DNA of 64,000 nucleotides from Streptomyces sp. NBC_01116 (lineage in GTDB: Bacteria > Actinomycetota > Actinomycetes > Streptomycetales > Streptomycetaceae): the NCBI RefSeq assembly GCF_041435495.1, contig NZ_CP108644.1, forward strand, positions 1,302,001-1,366,000, read 5' to 3'. Shown in pieces: positions 42,670-52,133 of this stretch. The position numbers were made by a program, and so were the translations under genes. How positions within the stretch are numbered: the first letter of the stretch is position 1; every line of letters starts with the position of its first letter. The notes beneath the pieces are model-generated. The model worked only from the letters and a program-made list of their open reading frames with translations, was not told where the DNA came from and did not search any database.

Positions 42670-43280
42670 GCGGTGCGGCCTTTCAGCGGGCGAGGCGTGC
42701 CGGGCGTACGGGAGACGCCGGGCGTGCGGGATGTGCCGGGAGCCCCGGGTGTGCGGGACGTGCCGGACGTGCGGTGGGCGGCGACGGCCTGCTGGAGCCG
42801 GTTCTGCGCGGGGGCGCGCCAGATGTGGCAGATGGCGAGCGCCAGGGCGTCGGCGGCGTCGGCGGGCTTGGGCGGTGCGTCCAGCCGTAGCAGCCGGGTC
42901 ACCATGGCTCCCACCTGGTCCTTGTCGGCGCGGCCCGATCCGGTGACGGCCGCCTTGACCTCGCTGGGGGTGTGCAGGGCGACGGGGATGCCGCGGCGGG
43001 CGGCGCAGAGCATGGCGACCGCGCTGGCCTGGGCGGTGCCCATCACGGTGCGGACGTTGTGCTGGGCGAAGACGCGCTCGACCGCGACGAAGCCCGGGGA
43101 GTGTTCGTCGAGCCACTGCTCGATGCCGCGCTCGACGGCGACGAGCCGGTCGCCGAGCTCCGCGTCGGAGGAGGTGCGCACGACGCCGACGCCGATCATG
43201 GTCAGAGGTCTTCCCGCGACTCCCTCGACCACCCCGACGCCGCATCGGGTCAGCCCCGGGTCGATGCCCAGAACCCGCAT
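42666..43280 (-). CDS. ruvC: Holliday junction resolvase RuvC with repeat-bearing C-tail
   Basis: Dimeric resolvase, 204 residues. The catalytic acidic residues are D7 (GIDPG), E68 (VAVERVF), and D141/D144 ([10 protein letters not shown]). The conserved enzyme ends near residue 168. It is followed by an Arg/Thr/Pro/Gly tail with SRTPG at 175-179, 184-188 and 190-194, encoded by degenerate DNA repeats (about 42690-42770). First gene of ruvC-ruvA-ruvB. Confidence 0.97.
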   Translation of the reverse strand: MRVLGIDPGLTRCGVGVVEGVAGRPLTMIGVGVVRTSSDAELGDRLVAVERGIEQWLDEHSPGFVAVERVFAQHNVRTVMGTAQASAVAMLCAARRGIPVALHTPSEVKAAVTGSGRADKDQVGAMVTRLLRLDAPPKPADAADALALAICHIWRAPAQNRLQQAVAAHRTSGTSRTPGAPGTSRTPGVSRTPGTPRPLKGRTA

Positions 43281-43384
43281 GGAGCCCCCTGTCCTCAGCC
43301 CGTCGCCGACGCGCGCCGCGCCCGCTCGATCATCTGTTCCCGCAGGCTATCGGCTCGCACTGACAATCCGTCGCAACCACAGGA

Positions 43385-43420
43385 CGACGGGCCGACGGGG
43401 AGTGCCCCGTCGGCCCGTCG
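43385..43420 (-). terminator. yebC terminator
   Basis: A perfect 16-bp stem CGACGGGCCGACGGGG / CCCCGTCGGCCCGTCG with a 4-base loop, 34 bases after the yebC stop. It isolates ruvCAB from the pdxST-yebC transcript. Confidence 0.87.
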
Positions 43421-43453
43421 CACGGGACCGTGTCCGCCCTGCCGACCGTGCCG

Positions 43454-44209
43454 TCAGGCCGCGTCGACCTTCTCCATGACCTCGTCGGACACGTCGAAGT
43501 TGGCGAAGACGTTCTGCACGTCGTCGCTGTCCTCCAGCGCGTCGATGAGCTTGAAGATCTTGCGCGCGCCCTCTTCGTCCAGCTCGACCTGCATGGTCGG
43601 CAGGAAGTTGGCCTCGGCGGAGTCGTAGTCGATGCCCGCCTCCTGGAGCGCGGTGCGCACCGCGACCATGTCGGTGGCCTCGCTGACCACCTCGAAGGTG
43701 TCGCCGAGGTCGTTGACCTCCTCGGCGCCCGCGTCGAGGACCGCGCCGAGGACGTCGTCCTCGGTCAGCTCGCCCTTGGGCACGATCACGACGCCCTTGC
43801 GGTTGAACAGGTACGAGACGGAGCCCGGGTCGGCCATGGAGCCGCCGTTCCGGGTCATCGCGACACGTACGTCGGACGCGGCACGGTTGCGGTTGTCGGT
43901 GAGGCACTCGATGAGCACCGCGACACCGTTGGGGCCGTATCCCTCGTACATGATCGTCTCGTAGTCGGCGCCGCCCGCTTCGAGACCGCCACCGCGCTTG
44001 ACCGCGGAGTCGATGTTCTTGTTCGGGACGGAGCTCTTCTTCGCCTTCTGGATGGCGTCGACGAGCGTGGGGTTGCCGTCGGGGTCCACGCCGCCGGAGC
44101 GCGCCGCGACCTCGATGTTCTTGATCAGCTTCGCGAAGAGCTTGCCGCGCTTGGCGTCAATCACGGCCTTCTTGTGCTTCGTCGTAGCCCATTTAGAGTG
44201 GCCGGACAT
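43454..44209 (-). CDS. yebC: YebC/PmpR-family protein
   Basis: A 251-residue member of the TACO1/YebC family, known as DNA-binding regulators and, more recently, translation factors relieving proline-rich stalls. The start [20 protein letters not shown] is the family signature; an in-frame ATG eight codons earlier is not used. Other conserved segments are [18 protein letters not shown] and FNRKGVV. It sits between pdxT and ruvC, the conserved actinobacterial order. Confidence 0.96.
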   Translation of the reverse strand: MSGHSKWATTKHKKAVIDAKRGKLFAKLIKNIEVAARSGGVDPDGNPTLVDAIQKAKKSSVPNKNIDSAVKRGGGLEAGGADYETIMYEGYGPNGVAVLIECLTDNRNRAASDVRVAMTRNGGSMADPGSVSYLFNRKGVVIVPKGELTEDDVLGAVLDAGAEEVNDLGDTFEVVSEATDMVAVRTALQEAGIDYDSAEANFLPTMQVELDEEGARKIFKLIDALEDSDDVQNVFANFDVSDEVMEKVDAA

Positions 44210-44270
44210 CTGCCTTCTCCTTCGCGTCACCAAAATCGAGTCGAACCCGAGAGATCCTACCGGGGTCAGC

Positions 44271-44864
44271 TCAGTTCACCGCGCGCACCATGTCCACGAA
44301 CAGAGCGTGTACGCGATGGTCGCCTGTCAGTTCGGGGTGGAACGAGGTGGCGAGGGCGTTTTCCTGCCGGACGGCCACGATATGCCCGCCGTGTTCGGCG
44401 ATGACCTCGGTCTCGGCCCCGACGGACTCGACCCACGGAGCGCGGATGAACACACCGTCCACCGGGCCGCCTTCGACGCCGCCGACCTCGACAGCGGCCT
44501 CGAACGACTCGTTCTGCCGGCCGAAGGCGTTGCGCCGCACGATCATGTCGATGCCGCCGACGGTCTCCTGACCCGAACGGGGGTCGAGGATCTTCTCGGC
44601 CAGCAGGATCATCCCGGCGCAGGTGCCGTAGACCGGCATCCCGGCCCGGACCCGCTCGCGGAGCGGCTCCATCATGCCGAAGAGCACGGCCAGTTTGGAC
44701 ATGGTGGTGGACTCGCCGCCCGGTATGACCAGGCCGTCGACCTCGGCGAGTTCCTCGGGGCGCCGGACCGGCCTGGCCAGGGCGTCCGCCGAGGCCAGGG
44801 CGATCAGGTGCTCCCGTACGTCGCCCTGGAGAGCCAGCACGCCGATCAGGGGGGTCTCGCTCAT
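44271..44864 (-). CDS. pdxT: Pyridoxal 5'-phosphate synthase glutaminase subunit PdxT
   Basis: Class I amidotransferase that delivers ammonia to PdxS. It has 197 residues; [10 protein letters not shown], the nucleophile in [11 protein letters not shown] and the His-Glu in SFHPELTGD form the active site. The ATG is 6 bases from the pdxS stop. Confidence 0.98.
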   Translation of the reverse strand: MSETPLIGVLALQGDVREHLIALASADALARPVRRPEELAEVDGLVIPGGESTTMSKLAVLFGMMEPLRERVRAGMPVYGTCAGMILLAEKILDPRSGQETVGGIDMIVRRNAFGRQNESFEAAVEVGGVEGGPVDGVFIRAPWVESVGAETEVIAEHGGHIVAVRQENALATSFHPELTGDHRVHALFVDMVRAVN

Positions 44865-44870
44865 CAGTGG

Positions 44871-45791
44871 TTACCAGCCGCGGTTGGCGTAGCGCTCGGA
44901 CTCGGGCAGGGTGTCGCAGTTGATGCCGACCATGGCCTCGCCCAGGTTGCGGGAGGCGTCCGCGATGACCTTCGGGTCGTCGTAGAAGGTGGTGGCCTTC
45001 ACGATGGCGGCGGCGCGCTTGGCCGGGTCGCCGGACTTGAAGATGCCGGAGCCGACGAAGACGCCCTCGGCGCCGAGCTGGCGCATCAGCGCGGCGTCGG
45101 CCGGGGTGGCGACGCCACCGGCGGAGAACAGCACGACGGGCAGCTTGCCGAGCTCCGCGACCTCCTTGACCAGCTCGTAGGGGGCGCGGAGGTCCTTGGC
45201 GGCGGCGTACAGCTCGTTGTTGTCGAAGCCGCGCAGCCGGGCGATCTCGTTCTTGATCTGGCGCAGGTGGCGGACGGCCTCGACGACGTTGCCGGTGCCG
45301 GCCTCGCCCTTCGAGCGGATCATGGCCGCGCCCTCGGCGATGCGGCGCAGGGCCTCGCCCAGGTTGGTGGCGCCGCAGACGAAGGGGGTGGTGAAGGCGA
45401 ACTTGTCGCTGTGGTTGACCTCGTCGGCCGGGGTGAGGACCTCGGACTCGTCGATGTAGTCGACGCCGAGGGACTGGAGCACCTGGGCCTCGACGAAGTG
45501 GCCGATGCGGGACTTGGCCATGACGGGGATGGAGACGGCCCCGATGATCTCCTCGATCATGTTGGGGTCGGACATCCGGGCCACTCCGCCGTCCTTGCGG
45601 ATGTCGGCCGGGACGCGCTCCAGGGCCATGACGGCCACGGCGCCCGCGTCCTCGGCGATCTTCGCCTGCTCGGCGTCGACGACGTCCATGATCACGCCGC
45701 CCTTGAGCTGCTCGGCCATGCCGCGCTTGACGCGGGCGGTGCCGGTGGCGGGGTACTCGGCGGACTGCGGGGTGCTGGGAAGCGTGGACAC
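44871..45791 (-). CDS. pdxS: Pyridoxal 5'-phosphate synthase lyase subunit PdxS
   Basis: Dodecameric TIM-barrel enzyme making PLP from ribose 5-phosphate, glyceraldehyde 3-phosphate and ammonia. It has 306 residues; Schiff-base lysines lie in VMAKSRIGH and [10 protein letters not shown], with the phosphate site [15 protein letters not shown] start (STLPSTPQS). Direct repeats in the upstream region may be a regulator site. Confidence 0.98.
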   Translation of the reverse strand: MSTLPSTPQSAEYPATGTARVKRGMAEQLKGGVIMDVVDAEQAKIAEDAGAVAVMALERVPADIRKDGGVARMSDPNMIEEIIGAVSIPVMAKSRIGHFVEAQVLQSLGVDYIDESEVLTPADEVNHSDKFAFTTPFVCGATNLGEALRRIAEGAAMIRSKGEAGTGNVVEAVRHLRQIKNEIARLRGFDNNELYAAAKDLRAPYELVKEVAELGKLPVVLFSAGGVATPADAALMRQLGAEGVFVGSGIFKSGDPAKRAAAIVKATTFYDDPKVIADASRNLGEAMVGINCDTLPESERYANRGW

Positions 45792-45875
45792 GGGACCTCA
45801 CTCGGTGAAAGACGCTGGATGCTGCAACGCCGAGCAAACGCCCCGGGACCAGTCCACAGCAAGGGCCAATGAACA

Positions 45876-45903
45876 GGCCGTGGATCGTTTTGGCCCTGGA
45901 TCG
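45876..45903 (-). promoter_or_regulatory. Direct repeats upstream of pdxS
   Basis: GGCCGTGGATCG (45876-45887) and GGCCCTGGATCG (45892-45903) form a direct repeat with a 16-base period, 85-110 bases upstream of the pdxS start. MocR-type PdxR regulators bind paired direct repeats at pdxS promoters, and the GTGGAT core resembles the reported Corynebacterium motif. No pdxR gene is in the window. Confidence 0.4.
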
Positions 45904-45945
45904 ATCCCCTCATCGGTCCCTGAACCGGTCCCGGTTCGGAGGCTG

Positions 45946-46494
45946 TCAGGTGCCGGGCCGGTCCGCGAGGGCCACCGGTGGGGCGTCGTCCATCTCGAAG
46001 GCGAGCGGGAACGGCGCGTGCCCGGCCAGCCGGAGGAGCCGGACGGTACGGTGCCGGCGCAGGGCGCGGGCGGCGCGTACGGCGTCGTTGTGGAAGCGCC
46101 GGGCCATGGGGACGCGGCGTACGGCGGCGGCCAGTTCGGTGGCCGCCTCCTCCCCGCCGGGGATCTCCTTCACCGCGTCGACCTGTGCCGGTTCGCCGAA
46201 TACGGCGCGCAGGGCGGTGCTCAGTTCGCTCTCGGCGACCTCGCGGTGGTCCTCCTCGGCCTGCCGGGCGGCGTGCGCGGCCTCGTACAGGACGATCGAG
46301 GCGGCCGGGTCCAGGACGCCGGAGGTGGCCAGCTCCTGGGTGACCGAGGCGCGGCGCAGCAGTTGGGCGTCGAGGGCGGCACGGGCGGCGTCGATCCGGG
46401 AGTGCAGGCGGTCGAGCCGGCCGGCGGTCCAGCTGAGGTACACGCCGACCGCGATGAGGGCGACGACGATCCAGACGATGAGGGTTACGGTCAC
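45946..46494 (-). CDS. LemA-like single-pass membrane protein
   Basis: A 182-residue protein starting at GTG (TVTLIVWIVVALIAVG). A transmembrane helix covers residues 2-20, followed by a helical domain resembling LemA (RIDAARAALDAQLLRRASVTQEL). In M. tuberculosis the corresponding position beside pimA holds Rv2609c, also membrane-anchored. Its role in the envelope is unknown. The gene lies between pimA and pdxS on the same strand. Confidence 0.7.
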   Translation of the reverse strand: MTVTLIVWIVVALIAVGVYLSWTAGRLDRLHSRIDAARAALDAQLLRRASVTQELATSGVLDPAASIVLYEAAHAARQAEEDHREVAESELSTALRAVFGEPAQVDAVKEIPGGEEAATELAAAVRRVPMARRFHNDAVRAARALRRHRTVRLLRLAGHAPFPLAFEMDDAPPVALADRPGT

Positions 46495-46538
46495 GGGCCC
46501 ACACGCTACCGTCGCCGGGGGCCCCCGCTTCAACAGGA

Positions 46539-46576
46539 GGCCCCGGGAGCGGCCGGGTGCCCGGTCCACCGGGGCC
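46539..46576 (-). repeat. Inverted repeat after pimA
   Basis: GGCCCCGG (46539-46546) and CCGGGGCC (46569-46576) enclose a smaller CCGGG hairpin in the 91-base gap between pimA and the LemA-like gene. It may be a weak terminator of the pgsA-pimA transcript. Confidence 0.5.
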
Positions 46577-46585
46577 GGCCCGTGC

Positions 46586-47746
46586 TCAGTCCCGGGCCAG
46601 CCCGAACCGGGCCCGCAGCCCCGAGCGTTCGTCCGCCGCGACCGAGGCGGCCCCGTCGGTCACCGTCTCGTACACCGCGAGGACGTCGGCCCCCACCGTC
46701 GCCCAGTCGAACCGCCGGACGTGGGCCTCGCCGCGCTCGCGCAGTCCGGCCCGGCGCTCCGGGTCGCCCAGCAGCCGGATCGCCGCGGCGGCCAGCGCCT
46801 CGGCGTCCTCGCCTGCGAACAGGTCGCCCGCCGCGCCCTGGTCCAGCACCTGCGCGAAGGCGTCCAGATCGCTGGCCAGCACCGGCGCACCGGCCGACAG
46901 CGCCTCGACCAGGATGATGCCGAAGCTCTCGCCGCCGGTGTTCGGGGCCACGTACACATCGACGCTGCGCAGCAGCCGGGCCTTGTCCTCGTCGCTGACC
47001 ATGCCGAGGAACTCGACGCGCTCGCGCAGTTCCTTCGGCAGCGTGGCCACCGCCTCCTCCTCGTCGCCGCGTCCGGCGACCAGCAGCCGGGCCTCGGGGT
47101 GCGCGGCGAGGATCGCGGGCAGCGCCTTCATCAGGACGGGCAGGCCCTTGCGGGGTTCGTCGATGCGGCCGATGAAGCCGAGGGTCCCGCCCTGCCACTC
47201 GGCCTTCGGCTCGGCCCGGGCGAAGAAGCCGACGTCGACGCCGTTGGGGATGACGACGGCGTCCCCGCCGAGGTGCTCGACCAGGGTGCGCCGGGCGTAC
47301 TCGCTGACGGCGATCCGGGCGCTGATCTTCTCGAGCGCGGGCTGGAGGATCGGGTACGCGGCGATCATCGCCCGGGAGCGCGGGTTGGAGGTGTGGAAGG
47401 TGGCCACGATCGGCCCCTGCGCCGCCCAGCAGGCCAGCAGGCCGAGCGACGGGGAGGTCGGCTCGTGGATGTGGATGACGTCGAACGTGCCGTCGTGGAG
47501 CCAGCGCCGCACCCGGGCCGCCGACAGGAAGCCGAAGTTCAGCCGGGCGACGGAGCCGTTGTACGGGACGGGGACGGCCCGGCCCGCCGAGACGACGTAC
47601 GGCGGCAGCGGGGTCTCGTCGTCGGCGGGGGCCAGGACGGAGACCTCGTGGCCGAGCCGGATCAGGTGTTCTGCGAGGTCCCGGATGTGGAACTGCACAC
47701 CGCCCGGTACGTCCCAGGAGTACGGGCAGACGATGCCGATCTTCAC
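46586..47746 (-). CDS. pimA: Phosphatidylinositol alpha-mannosyltransferase (PimA-type GT4)
   Basis: GT-B glycosyltransferase that adds the first mannose from GDP-mannose to phosphatidylinositol on the cytoplasmic face. The 386 residues start at GTG (KIGIVCPYSWDVPGGVQFHI), overlapping the acyltransferase stop by 4 bases. Motifs are the Gly-rich N-terminal loop DVPGGVQ, IHIHEPTSPSLGL, GRIDEPRKGL and the donor-binding GESFGIILVEALSAG (E-x7-E). The pgsA-acyltransferase-pimA order is identical to mycobacteria, supporting the PIM pathway assignment. Confidence 0.93.
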   Translation of the reverse strand: MKIGIVCPYSWDVPGGVQFHIRDLAEHLIRLGHEVSVLAPADDETPLPPYVVSAGRAVPVPYNGSVARLNFGFLSAARVRRWLHDGTFDVIHIHEPTSPSLGLLACWAAQGPIVATFHTSNPRSRAMIAAYPILQPALEKISARIAVSEYARRTLVEHLGGDAVVIPNGVDVGFFARAEPKAEWQGGTLGFIGRIDEPRKGLPVLMKALPAILAAHPEARLLVAGRGDEEEAVATLPKELRERVEFLGMVSDEDKARLLRSVDVYVAPNTGGESFGIILVEALSAGAPVLASDLDAFAQVLDQGAAGDLFAGEDAEALAAAAIRLLGDPERRAGLRERGEAHVRRFDWATVGADVLAVYETVTDGAASVAADERSGLRARFGLARD

Positions 47747-48663
47747 GTGGGTTCCCCCCGGGGGTCCAGGTCGTCCAGCCAGAGCCGCTGGAGCATGTGC
47801 CAGTCCTCCGGGTGCTCGGCGATACCGCCGGCGAAGGCGTCGGCCAGCGCCTGGGTCATGGCGGTGGTCTTCTCGACGCGGGTGCCCTCCGGCGGCACGT
47901 CGACCGCCGGATGGATACGCCCGCGCATCACCGGCCCGTCGTACCAGAGGGTCACCGGCAGCAGCTTCGCGCCCGTCTGCTGGGCGAGCAGTGCCGGGCC
48001 CGCGGGCATCCGGGCGGTGGCGCCGAAGAACGACACCTCGACGCCGGACGCGGACAGGTCCCGGTCCGCGACCAGGCAGATCAGACCGCCGGCGCGCAGC
48101 CGCCGGGCCAGGGTGCCGAAGGCGGACCCGCCGCTGTGCGGGAGGACCTCCATGCCCAGGCCCTCGCGGTAGGCGACGAACCGGTCGTAGAGCGTCGCGG
48201 GCTCCAGGCGTTCGGCGACGGTGGTGAAGGGGACCTTCAGGTCGGTGGTGACCCAGGCCCCCGCGAGGTCCCAGTTGGCCAGGTGCGGCAGGGCGACGAC
48301 CACGCCCTTCCCGGCGTCCAGGCCTTCGGCCAGGTGGTGGGTGCCGGCGATGTCGATGCCTGCCTCGATGCGCTCCGGGCTCCACGTCGGCAGCCGGAAC
48401 GACTCCATCCAGTAGCGCATGTAGGAGCGCATCCCGGCCCGCGACAGCTCCGCCAGTCGCTCAGGACCCGCGTCGGGGACGACCCGGGCCAGGTTCGACT
48501 CCAGCCGCAGCACGCTCTTGCCGCGCCGCTTCCACACCTGGTCGGCGATGGTGCGGAAGAGGCGGGCGGCGGCCGGCTCGGGCAGCCTCTTGACCGCGCC
48601 CCAGCCCAGTCCGTACAGCCCGTCGGTGAGTCGGCCCTTCAGATCGGACGTACCGCTGCTCAC
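47743..48663 (-). CDS. Phosphatidylinositol mannoside acyltransferase (PatA-like)
   Basis: A 306-residue LpxL/HtrB-fold acyltransferase that should acylate the mannose of PIM1/PIM2. The catalytic H-x4-D is LPHLANWDLAG. Other conserved elements are GLICLVADRDLSASGVEV and the basic patch RMPAGPALLA. The GTG start (SSGTSDLKGR) overlaps the pgsA stop; its own stop overlaps pimA. This coupling matches Rv2612c-Rv2611c-Rv2610c. Confidence 0.92.
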   Translation of the reverse strand: MSSGTSDLKGRLTDGLYGLGWGAVKRLPEPAAARLFRTIADQVWKRRGKSVLRLESNLARVVPDAGPERLAELSRAGMRSYMRYWMESFRLPTWSPERIEAGIDIAGTHHLAEGLDAGKGVVVALPHLANWDLAGAWVTTDLKVPFTTVAERLEPATLYDRFVAYREGLGMEVLPHSGGSAFGTLARRLRAGGLICLVADRDLSASGVEVSFFGATARMPAGPALLAQQTGAKLLPVTLWYDGPVMRGRIHPAVDVPPEGTRVEKTTAMTQALADAFAGGIAEHPEDWHMLQRLWLDDLDPRGEPT

Positions 48664-49388
48664 CGGTCGCCCTCGCTCCCCTGGCCGGCCTGGCCGGCGG
48701 AACCGCCGGAACCGGCGGCGGACGGGCCTGCGGCGGCCTGCCCCACGGCGGCTTCCGCGGCGTCCGCCTCGGCGGATTCGCGGCGCACGGTCACCACGCG
48801 CTGGATCAGCGTCACGAGGCTGCCCGCGGCGACGATCCACAGCGCGATCGGCAGCAGGACGTCGATACCGGGGACGCCGAACGCGTGCAGTCCGGCGAGT
48901 CCGGCGGCGACCAGCGAGATCACCAGGCGCTCGGCGCGCTCCACGAGGCCGTTGACCGCGACCGGCAGGCCGATCGACTCGCCGCGCGCCTTGGTGTACG
49001 AGACCACCTGGCCGCTGGCCAGGCAGAAGATCGCCACGGCGCACAGGATGTTGTCGTCGCCGCCGCCCGCGTACCAGAGGGCGAATCCGGCGAAGATCGC
49101 CCCGTCGGCGACCCGGTCCAGCGTCGAGTCGAGGAACGCGCCCCACCGGCTGGAGATCCCGGCCTGCCGCGCCATGTTGCCGTCGACGAGGTCGGAGAAG
49201 ACGAAGATCGTGATGACGATCGTGCCCCAGAAGAACTCCCCCATGGGGAAAAAGACCAGCGCACCTGCCATCACTCCGGCCGTGCCGACGAGAGTGACCG
49301 CGTCGGGGCTGACCCCGAGGCGGAGCAGCAGAGCGGCGAACGGTGTGAGGACACGCGTGAAGAATGCACGCGCGTACTTGTTCAGCAT
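48660..49388 (-). CDS. pgsA: CDP-alcohol phosphatidyltransferase (phosphatidylinositol (phosphate) synthase)
   Basis: Membrane enzyme transferring a CDP-diacylglycerol phosphatidyl group to inositol phosphate. The 242 residues start at MLNKYARAFF; the 27-codon upstream extension is not used. The CDP-alcohol signature D-x2-D-G-x2-A-R-x8-G-x3-D-x3-D is complete (DLVDGNMARQAG, then GAFLDSTLD). Six helices; the Ala/Gly/Ser-rich C-tail is cytoplasmic. First gene of the pgsA-acyltransferase-pimA unit. Confidence 0.94.
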   Translation of the reverse strand: MLNKYARAFFTRVLTPFAALLLRLGVSPDAVTLVGTAGVMAGALVFFPMGEFFWGTIVITIFVFSDLVDGNMARQAGISSRWGAFLDSTLDRVADGAIFAGFALWYAGGGDDNILCAVAIFCLASGQVVSYTKARGESIGLPVAVNGLVERAERLVISLVAAGLAGLHAFGVPGIDVLLPIALWIVAAGSLVTLIQRVVTVRRESAEADAAEAAVGQAAAGPSAAGSGGSAGQAGQGSEGDR

Positions 49389-49755
49389 GGCCTTCCCGAG
49401 GGTTCGGTTCGCCGTGCGGCCCCTTCGGCCACCGGCTGGCCCATCGTAGTCACCGCCGGTGCCTTCCACCGGACGGGCACCCGCCGCCGGGTGTCACACG
49501 GGCTCCCCGCCGGCCCGGACCCCGCCCGTACACGACGCGGGGACCGCGCCCGTGCGCGGCGGGGGACGTACGGGTGCACGGCATCCGGACCGTGCCGTGC
49601 GCGACATATGGACGAGGCCCCGTCGCGGTGCCAAGCTCGAAGGACCTCGGGCGTCGCCGAAGCCGCCGCGGCGGCCTCCCCGTGTCCGTGACCACCGCTG
49701 CTCCGCGCGCGGTCGCCCTCCCCCGCACCGCGCCGCCGACCGGGAGGAACGCATC
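49389..49755. other. 367-base divergent region between pgsA and the EF-G-like gene
   Basis: No convincing gene is seen; frames that run through it continue into the EF-G-like gene without a start signal. It must contain the divergent promoters, but no clear -10/-35 pair was recognised. Several GC-rich inverted repeats are present (e.g. around 49470-49500). The region ends with GGGAGGAAC, the EF-G-like ribosome binding site. Confidence 0.55.
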
Positions 49756-51981
49756 ATGGGCGACAAGGCACACGCACACCCCGGGGCCGCCGGAGGAGTA
49801 CCGACGGCCGGCCACCCCTCCGCCGTACGGAACGTGGTGCTGGTCGGCCCCAGCGGATCGGGCAAGACCACGCTGGTCGAGGCCCTGGCCCTGACGGCGG
49901 GAGCCGTGAACCGGGCCGGGCGGGTGGAGGACGGGGCGACCGTCTCCGACTACGACGGGATCGAGCGGCGTCGACGGCGTTCCGTCCAGCTCTCGCTGGT
50001 CCCGGTGGCCTGGGACGGCTGCAAGATCAATCTGCTGGACACCCCCGGCTACGCGGACTTCGTCGGCGAGCTGCGGGCCGGTCTGCGCGCGGCGGACGCG
50101 GCCCTCTTCGTCGTCTCGGCGGCCCAGGACGCCGCGTCCGTGGCCGCGACCACCCGGGCAGCCTGGGAGGAGTGCGCGCTCGTCGGCATGCCGCGCGCGA
50201 TCGTCGTGACGCACCTGGACACCGCCCGCACCTCCTACCGGGAGATGAACCGGATCTGCGCCGAGGCCTTCGGGGGCGAGGACCCCGACGCCGTACTGCC
50301 GCTGTACCTGCCCGTGCCGGGCCCCGAGGGCGCCGACGGGCACGCCCCGCCGACCGGGCTCACCGGGCTGCTGAGCCGGCGGATCCTCGACTACTCCTCG
50401 GGGCAACGCGCCGAGCTGCCGCCCGCGCCCGACCAGGAGGAGTCCCTGCGGGCGGCCCGGGACCGGCTGATCGAGGGGATCATCGCCGAGAGCGAGGACG
50501 AGTCCCTGATGGACCGCTATCTCGACGGCGAGGACCTCGACGTCGCGACGCTGATCGCCGACCTCGAACGGGCCGTCGCCCGGGGCTCCTTCCACCCCGT
50601 CCTCACCGCCGCGCCCGCGGCCGAGGGCGCCCGCCAGGGCATCGGCACCGTCGAACTGCTGGAGCTGATCACCCGCGGCTTCCCGACCCCGCTGGAGCGC
50701 ACCCCGCCCGCCGTCACCACCCCGTCGGGCGAGCCGCGGCCCGCCCCGGTCTGCGATCCCGGGGGCCCGCTGGTCGCCGAGGTCGTCAAGACGGCCTCCG
50801 ACCCGTACGTGGGCCGGGTCTCGCTGGTCCGCGTCTTCTCCGGCACCCTGCGCCCCGACGACTCCGTACACCTCTGCGGCCACGGCCTGGACGCGACGGG
50901 GCACGCGCCGCGCCCCTGTCACGAGGCGGAGATCCGGGTCGGGGCGCTCACCTCGCCGTTCGGCCGCCGGCAGCACGCCCTGGACCGGTGCGTCGCGGGC
51001 GATCTGGCGTGCGTGGCCCGGCTCGGCGAGGCGGAGACCGGCGACACGCTCTCCCCGGCCGACGATCCGGTCCTGATCGAGCCCTGGTCGACGCCGGACC
51101 CGCTGCTGCCGCTGGCCGTACGGGCGCACGGCAAGGCGGACGAGGACAAGCTGTCGCAGGGCCTGGCCCGGCTGGTCACCGAGGACCCCACGCTGCGCCT
51201 CGAACAGAACCCGGACACCGGTCAGGTCGTCCTGTGGTGCCTGGGCGAGGCCCATCAGGAGGTGGCCCTGGATCGGCTGCGCAACCGCTACGGCGTCCAG
51301 GTCGACGCGGAACCGCACCGGGTGCCGCTGCGCGAGACGTTCGCCGGGCGGGCCGCCGGGCGCGGACGGCACGTCAAGCAGTCGGGCGGGCACGGCCGGT
51401 TCGCGATCTGCGAGATCGAGGTGGAGCCGCTGCCGCCGGGCTCGGGCATCGAGTTCGTCGACAAGGTGGTCGGCGGTTCGGTGCCGCGTCGGTTCATCCC
51501 CTCGGTGGAGAAGGGCGTGCGGGCCCAGGCCGCCCGGGGGCTGGCCGCCGGGCATCCGCTGGTCGACGTGCGCGTCACACTGCTGGACGGCAAGGCGCAC
51601 TCGGTGGACTCCTCGGACGCCGCGTTCCAGACCGCCGGGGCGCTCGCGCTGCGCGAGGCCGCCTCCGACACCCGCATCCAGCTCCTGGAACCGGTCTGCG
51701 AGGTAAGCGTCCTGGTCCCCGACGACTATGTGGGCCCGGTGATGAGCGACCTCTCGGGGCGGCGGGGCCGTGTCGTGGGAACCGAGCAGAGTCCGGGCGG
51801 GCGCACCGTCGTACGGGCCGAGGTGCCGGAGATCGAGGTCGGCCGGTACGCGGTGGACCTGCGCTCCCTGTCGCACGGCACGGGCCGCTTCGACCGCGCG
51901 TACGCCCGCCACGAGGCGATGCCGCCGCAGGTCGCGGACCGGGTCCGGGCGGAGCGGGCGGACGGGTCCCCCGGCGCGTGA
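49756..51981 (+). CDS. EF-G-like protein (EF-G2 type) with altered GTPase motifs
   Basis: A 741-residue protein with all EF-G domains. It starts MGDKAHAHPGAAGG, with GGGAGGAAC upstream. The G1 loop is GPSGSGKTT (31-39) instead of AHIDAGKTT. G3 is DTPGYADF (95-102), with Tyr99 in place of the catalytic His. G4 is THLD (152-155) instead of NKxD. Domains III-V (GRGRHVKQSGGHGRFAICEI, SVPRRFIPSVEKG) remain. The same changes occur in the EF-G2 family (for example M. tuberculosis FusA2), whose role is not translocation. The true fusA is elsewhere. Confidence 0.93.
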   Translation: MGDKAHAHPGAAGGVPTAGHPSAVRNVVLVGPSGSGKTTLVEALALTAGAVNRAGRVEDGATVSDYDGIERRRRRSVQLSLVPVAWDGCKINLLDTPGYADFVGELRAGLRAADAALFVVSAAQDAASVAATTRAAWEECALVGMPRAIVVTHLDTARTSYREMNRICAEAFGGEDPDAVLPLYLPVPGPEGADGHAPPTGLTGLLSRRILDYSSGQRAELPPAPDQEESLRAARDRLIEGIIAESEDESLMDRYLDGEDLDVATLIADLERAVARGSFHPVLTAAPAAEGARQGIGTVELLELITRGFPTPLERTPPAVTTPSGEPRPAPVCDPGGPLVAEVVKTASDPYVGRVSLVRVFSGTLRPDDSVHLCGHGLDATGHAPRPCHEAEIRVGALTSPFGRRQHALDRCVAGDLACVARLGEAETGDTLSPADDPVLIEPWSTPDPLLPLAVRAHGKADEDKLSQGLARLVTEDPTLRLEQNPDTGQVVLWCLGEAHQEVALDRLRNRYGVQVDAEPHRVPLRETFAGRAAGRGRHVKQSGGHGRFAICEIEVEPLPPGSGIEFVDKVVGGSVPRRFIPSVEKGVRAQAARGLAAGHPLVDVRVTLLDGKAHSVDSSDAAFQTAGALALREAASDTRIQLLEPVCEVSVLVPDDYVGPVMSDLSGRRGRVVGTEQSPGGRTVVRAEVPEIEVGRYAVDLRSLSHGTGRFDRAYARHEAMPPQVADRVRAERADGSPGA

Positions 51982-52133
51982 CCGGCGCACTGTCGCACAC
52001 GCCGTTCGATGCGCGCGGGTGACGGGCAGTGGCGTGATCAGGACGATACGCTGTGGTCGCAGCTCAGAAGGTATGCCGCGTACGGTAGTTGGGCACACCG
52101 CAGGAGCAGACGTGCGGCGAGTGGGGGCGACAG

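Noticed and set aside
49459..49755. N-terminal extension of the EF-G-like protein
   Set aside because: The frame is open upstream but has no start with a ribosome binding site and encodes Pro/Arg/Gly filler, whereas the ATG at 49756 is preceded by GGGAGGAAC.
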